From Trissonchulus latispiculum (Eukaryota; Nematoda; Enoplea; Enoplida; Ironidae), in contig JASAND010028045.1 of the NCBI GenBank assembly GCA_030248195.1, forward strand, positions 1-64,000: a stretch of DNA of 64,000 bases, read 5' to 3'. The notes beneath the pieces are model-generated. The model saw only the letters and a list, made by a program, of their open reading frames with translations, was not told the DNA's origin and ran no database searches. The position numbers and the translations under genes are program-made. Below, one piece after another: positions 33,151 through 44,439 of this stretch. Within the stretch, counting starts at the first letter, position 1, and every line of letters starts with the position of its first letter.

Positions 33151-34539
33151 AGCAGTTCTATGAAATTTGTTAATCTAGCTCGCTAGATGTTAGATGTGAT
33201 TGCACGTGATGTTAGATGTGATTCCATGTCAACCACTTAATAATAACTAAAATGTTACAATTTCTGCTCAAGACATGGACGAGACTAAATGGAGAATGAC
33301 GGTAAAGCTAAAAATTCACGAAAAACAGGAACGTTCCCATTAAATATCCTTTTTAGGTTAAAATTGATCAGTTTTGGATTTTCGAATGTGAACGAGAACA
33401 GGAGTTGAAGATCTCTGCAACCTTGTGAATTGATAGTTCGTTAGATCCACACAGTCTGATACAACTTAGACGGAACCTTGATACAGTACAGAAAGGGAAA
33501 ACGAAGGAGGACTAAAACAAATAATTTTTCTATGGAAGAATTGAGCTTCTAGTGTACTGGACCCGCAACACGTTTTGCAGCGAACAGGTAAGTCAGCCTA
33601 TCGAATTGGAACATTGTGAACCAAGACCAAAAAGTCTGACTTCCGTTGATGCCAGGTAAAAGAAACAGATCATTGGAGCGGTCTGAAAGCAAAAACCAGA
33701 AATCTCGGAATGAGCAAACTGAGTGGGTTTTGGGAAACTGAGATATGTCAGGGAAGAAACTCGCCAAAATTTGGGCATGACAGAGCTAGCTGGCTAGAAA
33801 AGAGTGACTTTTGAAAGAGCTAACCTTGACTTTTCCTCTTTAACACTTTCTTGAAAAGGATTGAGTTAGCTTTAACTCTAATCTACCCTGGATTTTGCAT
33901 TTACAAGCAGTTATTTGCAGTATACCAATGCCTAATATTTTACTATGTATATATTATAACTATCATATTCTGAACGATTGTTCATAGTTCGCACAAATAA
34001 GTTTTGAGTTTGTTGTATGTTGGAATGCCATGCAAATTTTGCATAAAAATAAATTTTTGAAAACTCAGTAACATTAGTATGGTTGGATTCGTATGGTTTG
34101 CAATGCATCTACACAAAATTTCAAGCATTTTGGTAGAAATTTGAGCGAGCTATGCTCAGATAAATAACATTAATCAGCATTTTAGGTACCTCCGAGGTAA
34201 TAATTTTAGTGCCAGTTCAGTCCCTTAAATGCTTTCGTGAATCAAGCGTTACTTTTTAGTGTGAAATCACTAGAAATGGTCACTAAAACAGTTCCTAAAA
34301 TGCTAAAAGTGTCCCTAAACTTAGGGTCCTAAAGTAAGTATACTAAATTTTTGTGAATAAGCCTAAAAGTTTCAAGTGTCTACTAACACTAAAAGTTCCC
34401 TAAAACAGCCCCTAAACACCCCTAAAAGCATTGTGAATATGGCCCCGGATCCCCTACAACAACTGCGAATTAGTTCTAATCTCTTTTCGGAAAACCCAAA
34501 GAAATAAAGTTTTAGACTTTAAATTCGCCAACTAGAATT
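33151..34539. other. No gene seen
   Basis: Between 34200 and 34440 the words CCTAAAA and CACTAAAA recur about ten times with GTGAAT at both ends, suggesting a small degenerate repeat. Other frames are featureless. Confidence 0.45.
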
Positions 34540-34790
34540 TGCGCCCGTTCATATCTCAGGGTACCTCGGGATATCTTGTGCAAACAAATCCAGCTTGTTT
34601 CTGGAGCGTCACAAGGACGCAGCAGAAATGCCATAGTTGTTGCCATCAGAAGGTCGAACCTTTTCCAACAACTTTGCCACAAAGCGATGCGACTCTGCCT
34701 GGGGACTTCTCGCCTCCCCCGTTGTCACAAAAGTTGTGGTAGGGGATTTGGTATTGCCACAGCTTCCCGGTGAGCTGCGCTAGATAGATC
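34540..34790 (-). pseudogene. Companion block of the unrecognised family, copy 2
   Basis: Minus strand reads CGNTKSPTTTFVTTG, then VAKLLEKVRPSDGNNYG before a stop. It matches 25350-25610 at both DNA and peptide level. Confidence 0.4.
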
Positions 34791-34861
34791 AAAGATCGGC
34801 AAAGATCCACTGTTTGGCTGTTGGCGTAATGAAAACCTTTAATTTCAAAATTTGATTGTCT

Positions 34862-35293
34862 TTAAATGTTGTCAGGACATCCCGACGGACACGCACTTTG
34901 TTGTTGATACACGTGGATGATCTCATTTGTTTCGTGCGAGTATGGGAGTCGTTGCATGATGACTCTTGAATGACTGTAGATGGCACCAAAAACATTCATT
35001 GCTCCTTTCATTGCCACTGCAGTCCCTGATCGCAGGCGCTCCAAATTTATTTCTGACAGGTTCGTCCAATCTGCGACTGGACAGACTCTAGAATCAGTTT
35101 CAGGTCCAAAGAGGTATTTAGGTTTAATTCTGTAGAGTTTAGGTTTAATTCTGTAGACCTCTCGCTCTTCATCAAGCAGAGCGAAAAGCCCAGAGGTATG
35201 GACGGGCGTCAGATCCATGTCCGAGGATGACAACTGCGGAGACGGGCCTGGTAAAGACTGAGGACGCGGCCCCAATGACCGTCCAGCACTCAC
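34862..35293 (-). CDS. Unrecognised protein, best-preserved copy (143 codons)
   Basis: This minus-strand frame is open for 143 codons and is the most intact member of the family also seen at 24490-25250. Order of features: a Ser/Pro-rich N-terminus, MDLTPVHTSGLFALLDE (about residues 26-42), a doubled YRIKPK word, KYLFGPETDSRVCPVADW, then NLSEINLERLRSGTAVAMKG and a variable tail. In the partial copy at 36570-36720 the LLDE codons are followed by GTAATC, a possible splice donor, so the frame here may fuse two former exons. The doubled YRIKPK is a local 18-21 bp tandem duplication. I do not recognise the family and give no function. It might be a host gene, a transposon-encoded protein or a decayed exon; lack of a clean start favours decay. 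Confidence 0.4.
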   Translation of the reverse strand: MSAGRSLGPRPQSLPGPSPQLSSSDMDLTPVHTSGLFALLDEEREVYRIKPKLYRIKPKYLFGPETDSRVCPVADWTNLSEINLERLRSGTAVAMKGAMNVFGAIYSHSRVIMQRLPYSHETNEIIHVYQQQSACPSGCPDNI

Positions 35294-35600
35294 AGTTTCC
35301 AGCCTATAACAACAGAAAACAAACTGAAAAACGGAATCGTACGAAACGTGTTATATTATCTAAACTACATATTTTTTTTACATCTGTTTCCCATTGCTGT
35401 CGCACGTTGTTCGCGTTGACAGAGACTAGACAGAGTGTCATACTCTTATCATTGTGTACTCTTGGTAGTATGTATTGTATTTTCTGGATGGATGCTGGTA
35501 TTTTACTGCATGCCTACGCCGAATCCCGCCAAACCTAACATAGCTTTCTACTTAGTTGTGTATGACTCATGTGTGATAGAACATTGTTGATTAGTTAGGT
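35168..35600. repeat. Direct duplication, copy 1 (partner at 36570-37000)
   Basis: TCATCAAGCAGAGCGAAAAG through to GTGTGATAGAACATTGTTGA matches 36570-36995 in order and orientation, including the MITE end TACTCTTGGTAGTATGTAT. The duplicated block includes the LLDE exon of the unrecognised family. Confidence 0.85.
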
Positions 35601-36187
35601 AGGTAGTTTAGGAAAGTTCTAAGCAATTTACTGGTAATCGCACTACCTCACAGTCTCTGGTCAAGTTTCGGACACTTAGACTGGGGTTAAATAGGATGAC
35701 TTGCAACTTTTTCTGAATGACTCGTTTTTCTAAGGTTGCAATTTTTTTAGATCCAAAGCAGCACCTTTCGAAGTTTGCATGGAAAATTTCAAAAACTTCT
35801 TCTCATGAGAAGAACGCATAAGGCTGGTTCATAAAACACGGATTTTATGCCAGCTATCTTGAAGCACTTTTCACAATCCAGCTATTATAAAGACTACTTT
35901 TCTAAAGCTAAACGTTTATGAAGAAAACAATTTAGCTTTCCACATTGTTAGCCAGAGCTTAGTTGGCAGATTACTGAATTTATTTGGAGCTTACCTTTAT
36001 TAGCTGGCTTCGTCTGAATCTTTTGTTTATGTAAGAATGTAATTAGAATTAAATGACACATCATCGCATGTTTTTAATGGTACATTATGGAACAAATCAC
36101 ATGCAACACGTCTATATTTGTAGTGAAGTCATTTACAACAGAGTAGAGTTTCAAACATTTGTTGTTAACACTACCTTTCTCGTCAAT

Positions 36188-36400
36188 AGTACATAATAAC
36201 TGGAGTGTGGCAAGCGCCACGCTCTTAGTTATTATGCTTGCGACATGATCTGCACGATAACGGCGGACCCCCACCCAACAAATTAGACCCATCACTTCAA
36301 AGAAATTAGCACGCTATGCCTACGTTAAAAACTCGAAAATGCAACTACTCAGTTTGTCCGTCAGACACAAGTGTGTCTGCTGCGAGCTTCAGCGAATCAA
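36188..36400. mobile_element. Half MITE (left part only)
   Basis: AATAGTACATAATAACTGGAGTG leads into the conserved interior (AATTAGACCCATCACTTCAA) as in 26924-27267 but the second half is absent. No target duplication can be defined. Confidence 0.75.
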
Positions 36401-36569
36401 GTAAGTTTATGTCGCATGATGACTTTACTCATAATTGTGTATGTGTGGATGTATGGGTGATGGCGGACAGCCCCCAACGATGAAATTAAGTGCGATAGTT
36501 TAGTGCATCACTGCTGTTAGTATATACATGACCTAATAAAACTGATGGAAATAATTTAGTAAAGATTAC

Positions 36570-37000
36570 CTCATCAAGCAAAGCGAGAAGCCCAGAGGTA
36601 TGCACGGACGTCAGATCCATGTCCGAGGAGGACAGGTGCGGAGGTGGGCCTGGAAAAGACTTAAGACGCGGCCCCTATGACCATCCAGCACTCTCAGATC
36701 CAGCCTAAAACAACAGAAAACACTGAAAAACGGAATCATACGAAACGTGGTATATTGTCTAACCTACGTATTTTTCACCTCTGTTTCCTATTGCTTTCGC
36801 GTTAACGTGTTATTGTTCGTGTTAACAGAGACTAGGCTTAGTGTCATACTTTTATCATATGTACTCTTGGTAGTATGTATAGTATTTTCTGGATGCATGC
36901 TGCTATTTTACTGTATGCCCACGCCGAAATCCGCTAAATCTAATATAGTTTTCTATTTAGTTGTGTATTACTCATGTGCGATAGAACATTGTTGATCGTT
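36570..37000. repeat. Direct duplication, copy 2; contains a broken LLDE exon
   Basis: Matches 35168-35600. On the minus strand MDLTSVHTSGLLALLDE ends at a GTAATC donor-like site (about 36571); an in-frame TAG lies upstream, so only the part from the internal Met is open. Confidence 0.75.
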
Positions 37001-37473
37001 GATTGTTGATTCTGCAAATCAAGCAGGTTTATGTCGCATGATGACTTTACTCATATTTTATTTAGATTTTAGTCAGATGGTTATGCAAAGGCTAGCCTTA
37101 AGTTAATTCTACCCGACTATAATTCAAATCTAACTCAATTTCAGTTGATGTAACGGAAAATGGCCTTAATTAGAACTTAACAAGTAATAACACAGCTAAT
37201 TATCCTAGTTGCATTGTAGTAAGTGCTGATCCAACCAGCCGTAAGCTGAATTTCGACGCGAGTAGAAAAAAGCTTCGGTCTTATTACAGGTCACTAATGT
37301 CTTGTGTAGATTTTTTGTAAATCTGAAATGACTCCAGCGATTAAGCTGCAGTCGATGGAACATCTACAAACTTGTTTATTACGCAGTATTATACAGTCAA
37401 TAGTCCGCACTACACTCTTGGCACTACTAATACAAATATCACATCTGTGACTGCAAATTCTCACATCCGTGCT

Positions 37474-37942
37474 TCTGTCAAAAGATATTGATCCCGATAG
37501 TAAACGAACAATCACGCCTTCGGCACCGCTGAAACCGAAAATTGTGAATTCTTGGAAACAAAAATTAGTGAGAACTGAACAAACACTTTCACAGATAATC
37601 CTAAACCCAAAAGTGGTGAAAACTGATTTGGCACATTCACACATAATCTTGCACTTTCCGTTGAAACCTAAAAGTGGTGAGAATAATTTGGGCATATTCA
37701 CACCGCAAACTGCACTTTCCCTGGAACAACACAGTATTGACAATAGGAACCTAAAGCCACCAAAATTAATTTGACACATTCACACCCAAAAATTCAATTT
37801 CCGTGGAAACCGTAAACCACCGAATACTGATTTGGCACATTCACGCAAAAAAGTGCAATTTCCAGGTTATTAAATTGACTGAGAATTTATTGAAAATTTT
37901 CCTGTGATTGTATGCTTACTATCGGGATCAGTATCTTTTGAC
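37474..37942. repeat. Foldback unit enclosing a ~66-bp tandem array
   Basis: TGTCAAAAGATATTGATCCC and GGGATCAGTATCTTTTGAC form inverted arms at the two edges, extended by GATAGTAA..AACAATCAC and its near inverse. Between them, words such as TTTGGCACATTCACAC..A and GCACTTTCCGTGGAAACC recur about five times at roughly 60-70 bp spacing. The 161-codon minus frame over this array is repeat-derived. Confidence 0.7.
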
Positions 37943-39136
37943 GGACGCACCGGACATGCTGTCAGACGAAATTCAACAAGCGCAGCCGGAAACTTTAACT
38001 TTTTAGTTAAAACTCTTTCAATGGCAGTTTCGCTTACATTTAGCCTTATCCTTACACTTTCTCTCGAATGGTGGCGGGGCCTGTACCTTGTCCGGGATGG
38101 GGTGGGATGGCCTATGGTGTAGTAAACCTGTTGCCATTGCTTTGCAATCTCATTTCACATCCAACCTCCAAAACAATAAACTGGCATATGTAACTAGAGC
38201 CTTACTCAAAACTGACAATTCTTTTGATGATATACTAGAAAGTCACGATTTTTAAAGTTGGAATGATCACAGCTTAATCAAGGCGGCAGCACTTAAGACA
38301 GAATAATTATGACTTCTTACATATACTACAGAACAGGTATAAAACATTCCAGAAAATTCCTAAAAATGAACAAACAGTTCGAGTGCCGAGTTTATAGCTC
38401 CGCTGCTTCATTGTATGTATTTCGAACGTAAATAGATTACGCAATATAAGCGAATCCGTTATAAGTTTTTCGAAATTCAAAATTAATTACGTTTCATTCA
38501 TTAGAAGGAGAAAATGTTAAGCTCCATTTTGATATAAAACGGCTTCTTAACTCCAAGTAATAAATGGGCAATAACAGTTCACAGCTGATGTCTCCAGAAG
38601 GAATCATCACCTTAACCTGAATAATAAACTTTCCACAAAGTTCACCTATTGGTCCAGTTTAAGGGTGTTAGACTTTAGTTTCGGGTACAAATCTCAGACA
38701 ACAGTAGTAGCGAATATGTCTGAGACAAAAATAGCTTCGAACATGTATCGTTCTGAACAGATCTTTGAGAAAGTGGAGTTTGTAACCGACTCATTACCGA
38801 AAACTTTGTCACGGACCAAAGTAGTTCAAGTCATATCTGTGACAGACTTTGATGTACCCATAGATTAAGAAGGTCATTTGGCATAACAGTAGTGTATTTA
38901 TCAAGAATTACTACAAAGAATGGGGGGAAAGCTTGCAAAAGTTTGTGCTTTATCACGATTGAGGCATAATACATTAAACGTTTAAAACTTTGCGACACAT
39001 GCCTAGACGACAGTAATCCCGTAATTGCACTATTTCGTTTGTCGTTCTGCCACTATTACCCATAGCGACTATTTTACCAATTAAAACTTAATATCGCTGG
39101 TTTGTTTTTTGGTTCTTATTTTAGGCTTCAGCTTCG
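37943..39136. other. No gene recognised
   Basis: A 67-codon plus-strand frame at 38665-38868 has ordinary composition but no family resemblance and no splice context I can judge. The rest is AT-rich. Confidence 0.4.
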
Positions 39137-39140
39137 TTAA

Positions 39141-41412
39141 GGGGGGGTCGCTTTGGGTCAAAATCAAGAGTCACGGATTTCGCTCATTTTCGCAAACAAT
39201 ACAGGTGCATATGTTCTCAAAAACAAGACAAAATATTCGAGTTCAAAATCAAACTATGGCAGAGATATTCAGCTATAAAGTTGGAAAACTTTAAAAACAC
39301 TGTGATTTGCCCTCCAAGGTCATGTTGAGACAGAACTGCAGCGAAATTTGGGTCAACTAATATGGAAAATTAATTTTATGGTTTGGCTTATATTTTAATA
39401 CTGGAACGACTCCGGCATAGCCACTCAGTCGTTCACAGCACATTATTCAATTGTGAACTGAGCATTTTTCAACTAATGGTGCCCTCAAACTTTAACTTGC
39501 TCTAACTTTCAGATACTACATTTCAGACACATAGTTCTATTAGAAAAGTAGTTCACCTCATCAGTAGCTATCGCATAATACCAAATTTTCTATATTGTGG
39601 AAATTTCAAAAATTGACTTTTGTGACCTAAGAGTTCAAAGGAGCCGACACGACAGAAAAGTTCTACCTTGAACATTTGCCTTTACCATAATGTCTGGCAG
39701 GCATTGGAAGTTTTATGTGCCAATTTTGGTGACTTTCGAGTGGGTAACGAGCGAGAAATTATTAAAAGAACGTGAAAATTGAGAAAAATGATGATTTTGG
39801 CAAAATTACCAGATTTTGTGGCAAGTTTTTTGAGAGCACTACAAACGGTAGAAATTTGCAACTACTGTCATAAGAATTTTGTGTATGCGTAGAGTGCAAC
39901 TATCTATAAGCGATTTCTGTAGCTTTTGCCAATTGTGCAGGAGAGGCGAAAATGCTTGGCTGGTCCTGTTTTTCGTGGTACAAAAAGTACCAATTTTCCG
40001 AAATTTTGACTTTGAAAAATCGCCAAAAATCCGACACTCAACAGAATTGTTCCAGAAGGGTTATTTGCACTCTCTGGTATGTCCTTGACATGGACAACAA
40101 GGCTGCAGCGCTGTATCTTGCATACCGCGAAAAAATTTTTCTGCCACAAACTTTTTAACCTAACTTTTTCATTTTCCTATGTTTAACACATTCAAGTATT
40201 TACCTTCACTTGGACCATTCGGGCCGACTGATCTGAATAGCAACAAAAGCATCAAACCAAACCATTTTCGCAGAAAAATCATAATCATCTCTATAACCAA
40301 ATTAACATAAATAATAAGTTAATTTAACATTATAACATAACAATGTCATACTTATACACAATTAAGTTAATCTTCAGTGAACCTAGGTTCACTAAGTTAA
40401 CCTCTGGAGGCACTACAACTTAGAAATACGAATAGTGTTAATCGTAGTGTTGTCTATTACGTTCCTGTAGCGTGATAGGTATATGAGTGCCCCTCAGTCC
40501 GGGAGAAGGGTGCTCGACGTTTTCGTTAATTATGGAGTTAAACCATTTCCACTGCCCCTTGCGTCCCTTTCCACAACCGCCGCTCACAGTTCCGGAACTG
40601 CAAGGGGTACGGCGGCGGACTGAGTTCCATACTTAACCTATCCGAATATGTCTTTGCGTATGTTGTTCTTCCACCTGAAATTGAATTTACATTTAAAGTC
40701 ATCCGTATTTCCGAATTTATCTAGCACAGTCAACATATTTCTCTTAGAGTATCCTCTGTTTAATAAATTGTTAACCAGTTTTCTGATTCTGAATTTTAAA
40801 TCATCAAATTCCGTGGTTAACTTCAAGTATCGTTTTAGCTCGTTTTCCAAAACGAAGTATCCACATCTATTACTCATGTTACCTCTGAGATCCGGCATTG
40901 CTATAACATTAAAGTTAAAGTCATCACGTTTGTCGTATACTTTATAGTGAAATGTTTTGTTTGCGTTTACTTTTATATGGATATCTAAAACATCAGCTTC
41001 TTTGTCAGACGTGTTAACCTTCTTTAATGTTAAGCAAAGCGGATAGATTAATTTCAACAATATGTCAAACCAGCCTTTATCATTAACTACCGTGATATCA
41101 TCAATATACCTGTACACTTTACTTAAGCATTTACAGATTTCTACATTACCTTTACTAAGCTGTTCCTTAATAAAGATATACTCATACGCTGTGAGTAACA
41201 AGTTGGCAATGTATGGTGCTGCATTTGTACCCATTGGTATTCCTACTTTTTGGACATGTCGAGGTCACTTTTGAATGGCTCTACAGCACGACAAAAGCAA
41301 TATTAAGCAAAACGCTCTTGTCTTGTTTTGAGGACCCATTGGGACTACAAAATGTGTGAAAATGAGCAAAATCGGAGATGGTCGAAATATCGGAAAAAAG
41401 CGACCCCCCTCC
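39141..41412. mobile_element. TTAA-flanked element, family 2, with a reverse-transcriptase insert
   Basis: TTAA lies at 39137-39140 and 41413-41416. The ends are inverted: GGGGGGGTCGCTTTGGG on the left and AAAAGCGACCCCCCTCC on the right. Inner arms also correspond (GCTCATTTTCGC..CTCAAAAACAAGAC on the left against the inverse of 41320-41375). The middle is occupied by a reverse-transcriptase fragment with its own flanks (about 40170-41264). Apart from that fragment nothing coding is seen. Confidence 0.7.
40638..41255 (-). pseudogene. Reverse transcriptase fragment (Penelope-like or related retroelement)
   Basis: About 205 codons are open on the minus strand, ending at 40638. The start includes GIPMGTNAAPYIANL (reverse transcriptase motif 4: a MG-.-AP..ANL loop), then YRYIDDI (catalytic YxDD motif C, two of the three metal-binding aspartates), then EADVLDIHIKV and DKRDDFNF. 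The order matches the palm and thumb of RNA-dependent DNA polymerases that copy retroelement RNA. The fingers, with the first catalytic Asp, are missing: homology stops near 41260, where the host TTAA element resumes, so it is 5'-truncated and dead. No GIY-YIG or other endonuclease is visible downstream. The MGTNAAP form and the DKRDDFNF block suggest a Penelope-like or similar group; the clade is a guess. Confidence 0.75.
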
Positions 41413-41416
41413 TTAA

Positions 41417-41875
41417 ATGCACTACATGAGACAAGCTTGCTGCTAGTAAACGCCGCTATTGAAAATACGGATTTCGGAAATATTCGCCAACCGTCCCATA
41501 TAAACATTGGAGGATGAGTGAGGGTATTGTGTAGGACGTTGTTTATTAAGTAGTTCACAGGCTCAAACTACTACTTCGAAAGGGATTTGCAGCAATTTAA
41601 AATGCAGCATCAACTTGTCCAATAATCACATTAACACGTCAATGATGTAATTTGATGTAAACTGTGATGTAGATATTAATGTTGTAAATAAAAAGGCTTC
41701 GGTTCGGTGATGTAGATATTAATGTTGTAAATAAAAAGGTTTCGGTTATGGCTTAAAATAAAAAAAGGCTCATTTTTGGCAGCCATCTCACTTAAAAACA
41801 AACAACTATTGTGTAATGACACAATTTTTGTAGAGTAAACGTAGTTAGCATAAATGCAAATAGCTTAACTTCTAG
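41417..41875. other. No gene; 43-bp tandem duplication
   Basis: GTGATGTAGATATTAATGTT followed by GTAAATAAAAAGG occurs twice in tandem at about 41661-41750. Nothing else is recognised. Confidence 0.5.
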
Positions 41876-41879
41876 GCAA

Positions 41880-42898
41880 GGCATTATTAGGTATTTACGG
41901 AAATTGAGAAACCATTGTGGTGTGTTCTGTTCGTCGAACGTCCAGTTTCCATGTGATGAACATCGGTGGTAAACTTTTTACAGCAAAGTTTTTGCTTAAC
42001 AACAGCTCGAAACCCGTGGTTTGCAAAATAGTTCAGTAATGGATTGGAAAACCACCAGCTTATAACTAAAATGTCATTAACAGTCCTTCACCATCATAAA
42101 TTAATACTATTTCTAAAGTAGCTTGTCGCCACAGCAGTAAGCTACTCAGTAAAATAGCACCAGTAAAACATTGCCAGAAGATTTTAATTTGTCTGGAGAT
42201 GCTTAAGGAGCATGCTGATATTTTTTCTGAATTTTAGACGAATAACGGCAGGATCATATATTGCTAACGCTGCTGCTACAGCCACCAAAATAAACCCATT
42301 TCCAAAAGCAGACGTGGTTGGGTCTTCTGCGAAACTGTCTCTACACAGGCTATTTTTGAATGTTCCGGTTACAACTATTAATCCGCAAGAATAACTTTAC
42401 CCAGTTGCAGCACAGATCAGCACTAGTATCTTGCTTCCAGAGGCGGATATGTATAAGTTTGCCCTGGGTTGGATAAAAAATCCCTCTGAACCTGGCTATA
42501 CCTGTTGTGCATATATTAGACACTTACTGAAAAGTCCATGGAAGTTACATGGTTAATCAATGCTACTATGTCATTGATATGCTCATTGGTTTCAGGACAC
42601 CGAATTATCATTGGATCAACTGCAATAAGCTGAAATTGTCTTATGAAACTAGACATAAGCATTTAACTGTCACAAACTGACGTTGCTAACACGATAGGAG
42701 TAAACGAATCAGTTCGAAGCTTGTCACGAGCAAAGCTGTTCCTGTCAACAGGATGTGTGAAGACAGGGATAGTCCATAAGCAACACAGAAATAATGTTTC
42801 GACCATAGTGCTTATCCGTCTGATATGCCCAGAAACCTAAAATACAATGAAGCAACCAGCTTTCATAGAAACATCCAATTGTTAACAAACTACTTTTA
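41880..42898 (-). pseudogene. GPCR pseudogene, paralogue of 31299-32290
   Basis: Nucleotide similarity to the intact receptor exon runs along the whole length in the same orientation. The reading frame is destroyed by several deletions (for example about 24 bp missing near 42084, where the intact copy has CATAAACAGTCCAAGCAAATGC, and small losses near 42216 and 42530) and stops. TM5-TM6 words such as the CTACAGCCACCAAAATAAAC stretch are still identical. It is a non-functional duplicate; the upstream flank was duplicated with it. Confidence 0.85.
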
Positions 42899-42913
42899 AC
42901 TAATTAATAAACA

Positions 42914-43640
42914 ATCAAACACATTGTAAACTAGCCAACTAATTGCCAACATCTTACCGGGCGCGTTTGTAGTGTTTAAATCAATTGCCATCGTGAATCG
43001 GTATAATCGTTAATCCCAACAAACGAAACTACATCAAGCGGTTTAGGCATGATCGCAGCAGTACAAGTAGTAGTACAAGCAGGAACCGGAACAAAATTAG
43101 ATTGCCTTCAGCTTGCTAATACCAAAGCACCAGCATAGTAGCAATGATTTCTAAAACAATATTGGTAATAAGCTAATATAAAACTAAGCTAAGCTAAGCT
43201 AAGCTAACTAAGCTAAGCTAAGCAGGAACTGGAACAAAATTTAGATGCCTTCAGTTTGTTAATACCAATGCACCACCATAGCAGCGATGATTTCTAAAGC
43301 AATATTGGTAATAAGCTAACTCGTTTCCATAGCTTAAGCATCTTTGTCAAAAGTTTTGATCGTCTTAAAAAGCGTATTAAGCTTCTTCCAACATGAGCTT
43401 GACAGAAGAATACACTTCAATTAACATCCTCACAGTTAACATTCGGCTCACAGTTCAGAAAGTAAATTATTATCTTTCAGTATGGCTTTCTGCAAAAACT
43501 ATGTGACTGCTTCAACAGTAGCAATCAGAGTAAAGCCTTTTTATTGCATTTGGATCGAGAGAGAACAATAATCAAATTTGGGCAAGACCGCCTGTTTCCT
43601 GAGGAAAATGCTAACAGTTCTCTGAAAACTGATAATATTG
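42914..43640. repeat. Segmental duplication, upstream flank of GPCR copy 2, with AAGCT microsatellite
   Basis: Matches 32638-33150. It additionally contains a (TAAGC)n tract at about 43178-43222 on either side of which a ~95-bp block (GGAACCGGAACAAAATTAGA ... TTGGTAATAAGCTAA) is present twice, so a local tandem duplication followed. Confidence 0.8.
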
Positions 43641-43699
43641 CGCGTCTACGTAAGCAGGCTAGACGCAATTACATCTTTGCCTGTCAATAAAGAGCGGAC

Positions 43700-44435
43700 C
43701 AGAGTACATAATAGATAAGAGTATTATACTGTTACACTGCTATCTACTAAGCTAGACATGCAAGACATGCTCAGTGCGCTAACTCGGGTCCCCCCGTAAC
43801 TTCCGGGGCGGGTCCCATTAATTACACGCCTTTATAAAAACGCTTGTCTGCACGCTGATTCGCTAATTAACCTAAGGCTTAATACGATGGGTAATTTTTA
43901 TAATGTTTTTATTAATTTAGTATAACTTTGATTAGGTAAATGTATTTACAAACTAATTCGATAACTTTGTAGCATTTTTCCCTGCTCTTTCCAATGATCT
44001 AAAAATTGTCACATAATACAAAAATTCGTAGGAATGTAATCTACAACAATTTTTATATCATTGGAAGCTGCAGAAAAATGCTATCTAGTTGTTGAGTTAG
44101 TTTTTAATTACATTAGTTTTTAATTACATTAGCTTTATTAAAGTTATAACAAATTAATAAAAATATCTAACAAATTACCTACCGTAAAGCCTTAGGTGAA
44201 TTTGCGAATCAGAGAGCAGACACGCGTTTATTTGAAAGCGTGTAATTTGTGCTAACCAGCGATGGACCTGGTAAAACATTTAGCTGTTTTCAAATCAAAT
44301 TTTCAAAATCAATTTTCTTCAAATATTTTGGATTTTTGTGGAAAACCGGGTCACCGGGTCAAGTCTAAGTGTCTACATGCTTAGTACACAGTAGTATAAG
44401 GGTTTTGCACTCTTATCTTTTATGCATAATTTGAG
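43700..44435. mobile_element. Long foldback element with MITE-like left end
   Basis: CAGAGTACATAATAG at the left resembles the CAAGAGTACATAATA terminus. Long inverted arms meet near 44030: ATTACACGCCTTTATAAAAACG..CTAAGGCTT at about 43832-43892 is mirrored by AAGCCTTAGG..GCGTGTAAT at about 44190-44252. The right end is decayed. It is non-coding. Confidence 0.6.
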
Positions 44436-44439
44436 TCCA

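Noticed and set aside
37294..37779. 161-codon minus-strand gene
   Set aside because: It spans the 66-bp tandem array and its inverted arm; the peptide merely repeats array words.
43178..43222. Interstitial telomere repeat
   Set aside because: The unit is TAAGC, a five-base microsatellite, not a known telomere unit such as TTAGGC or TTAGGG.
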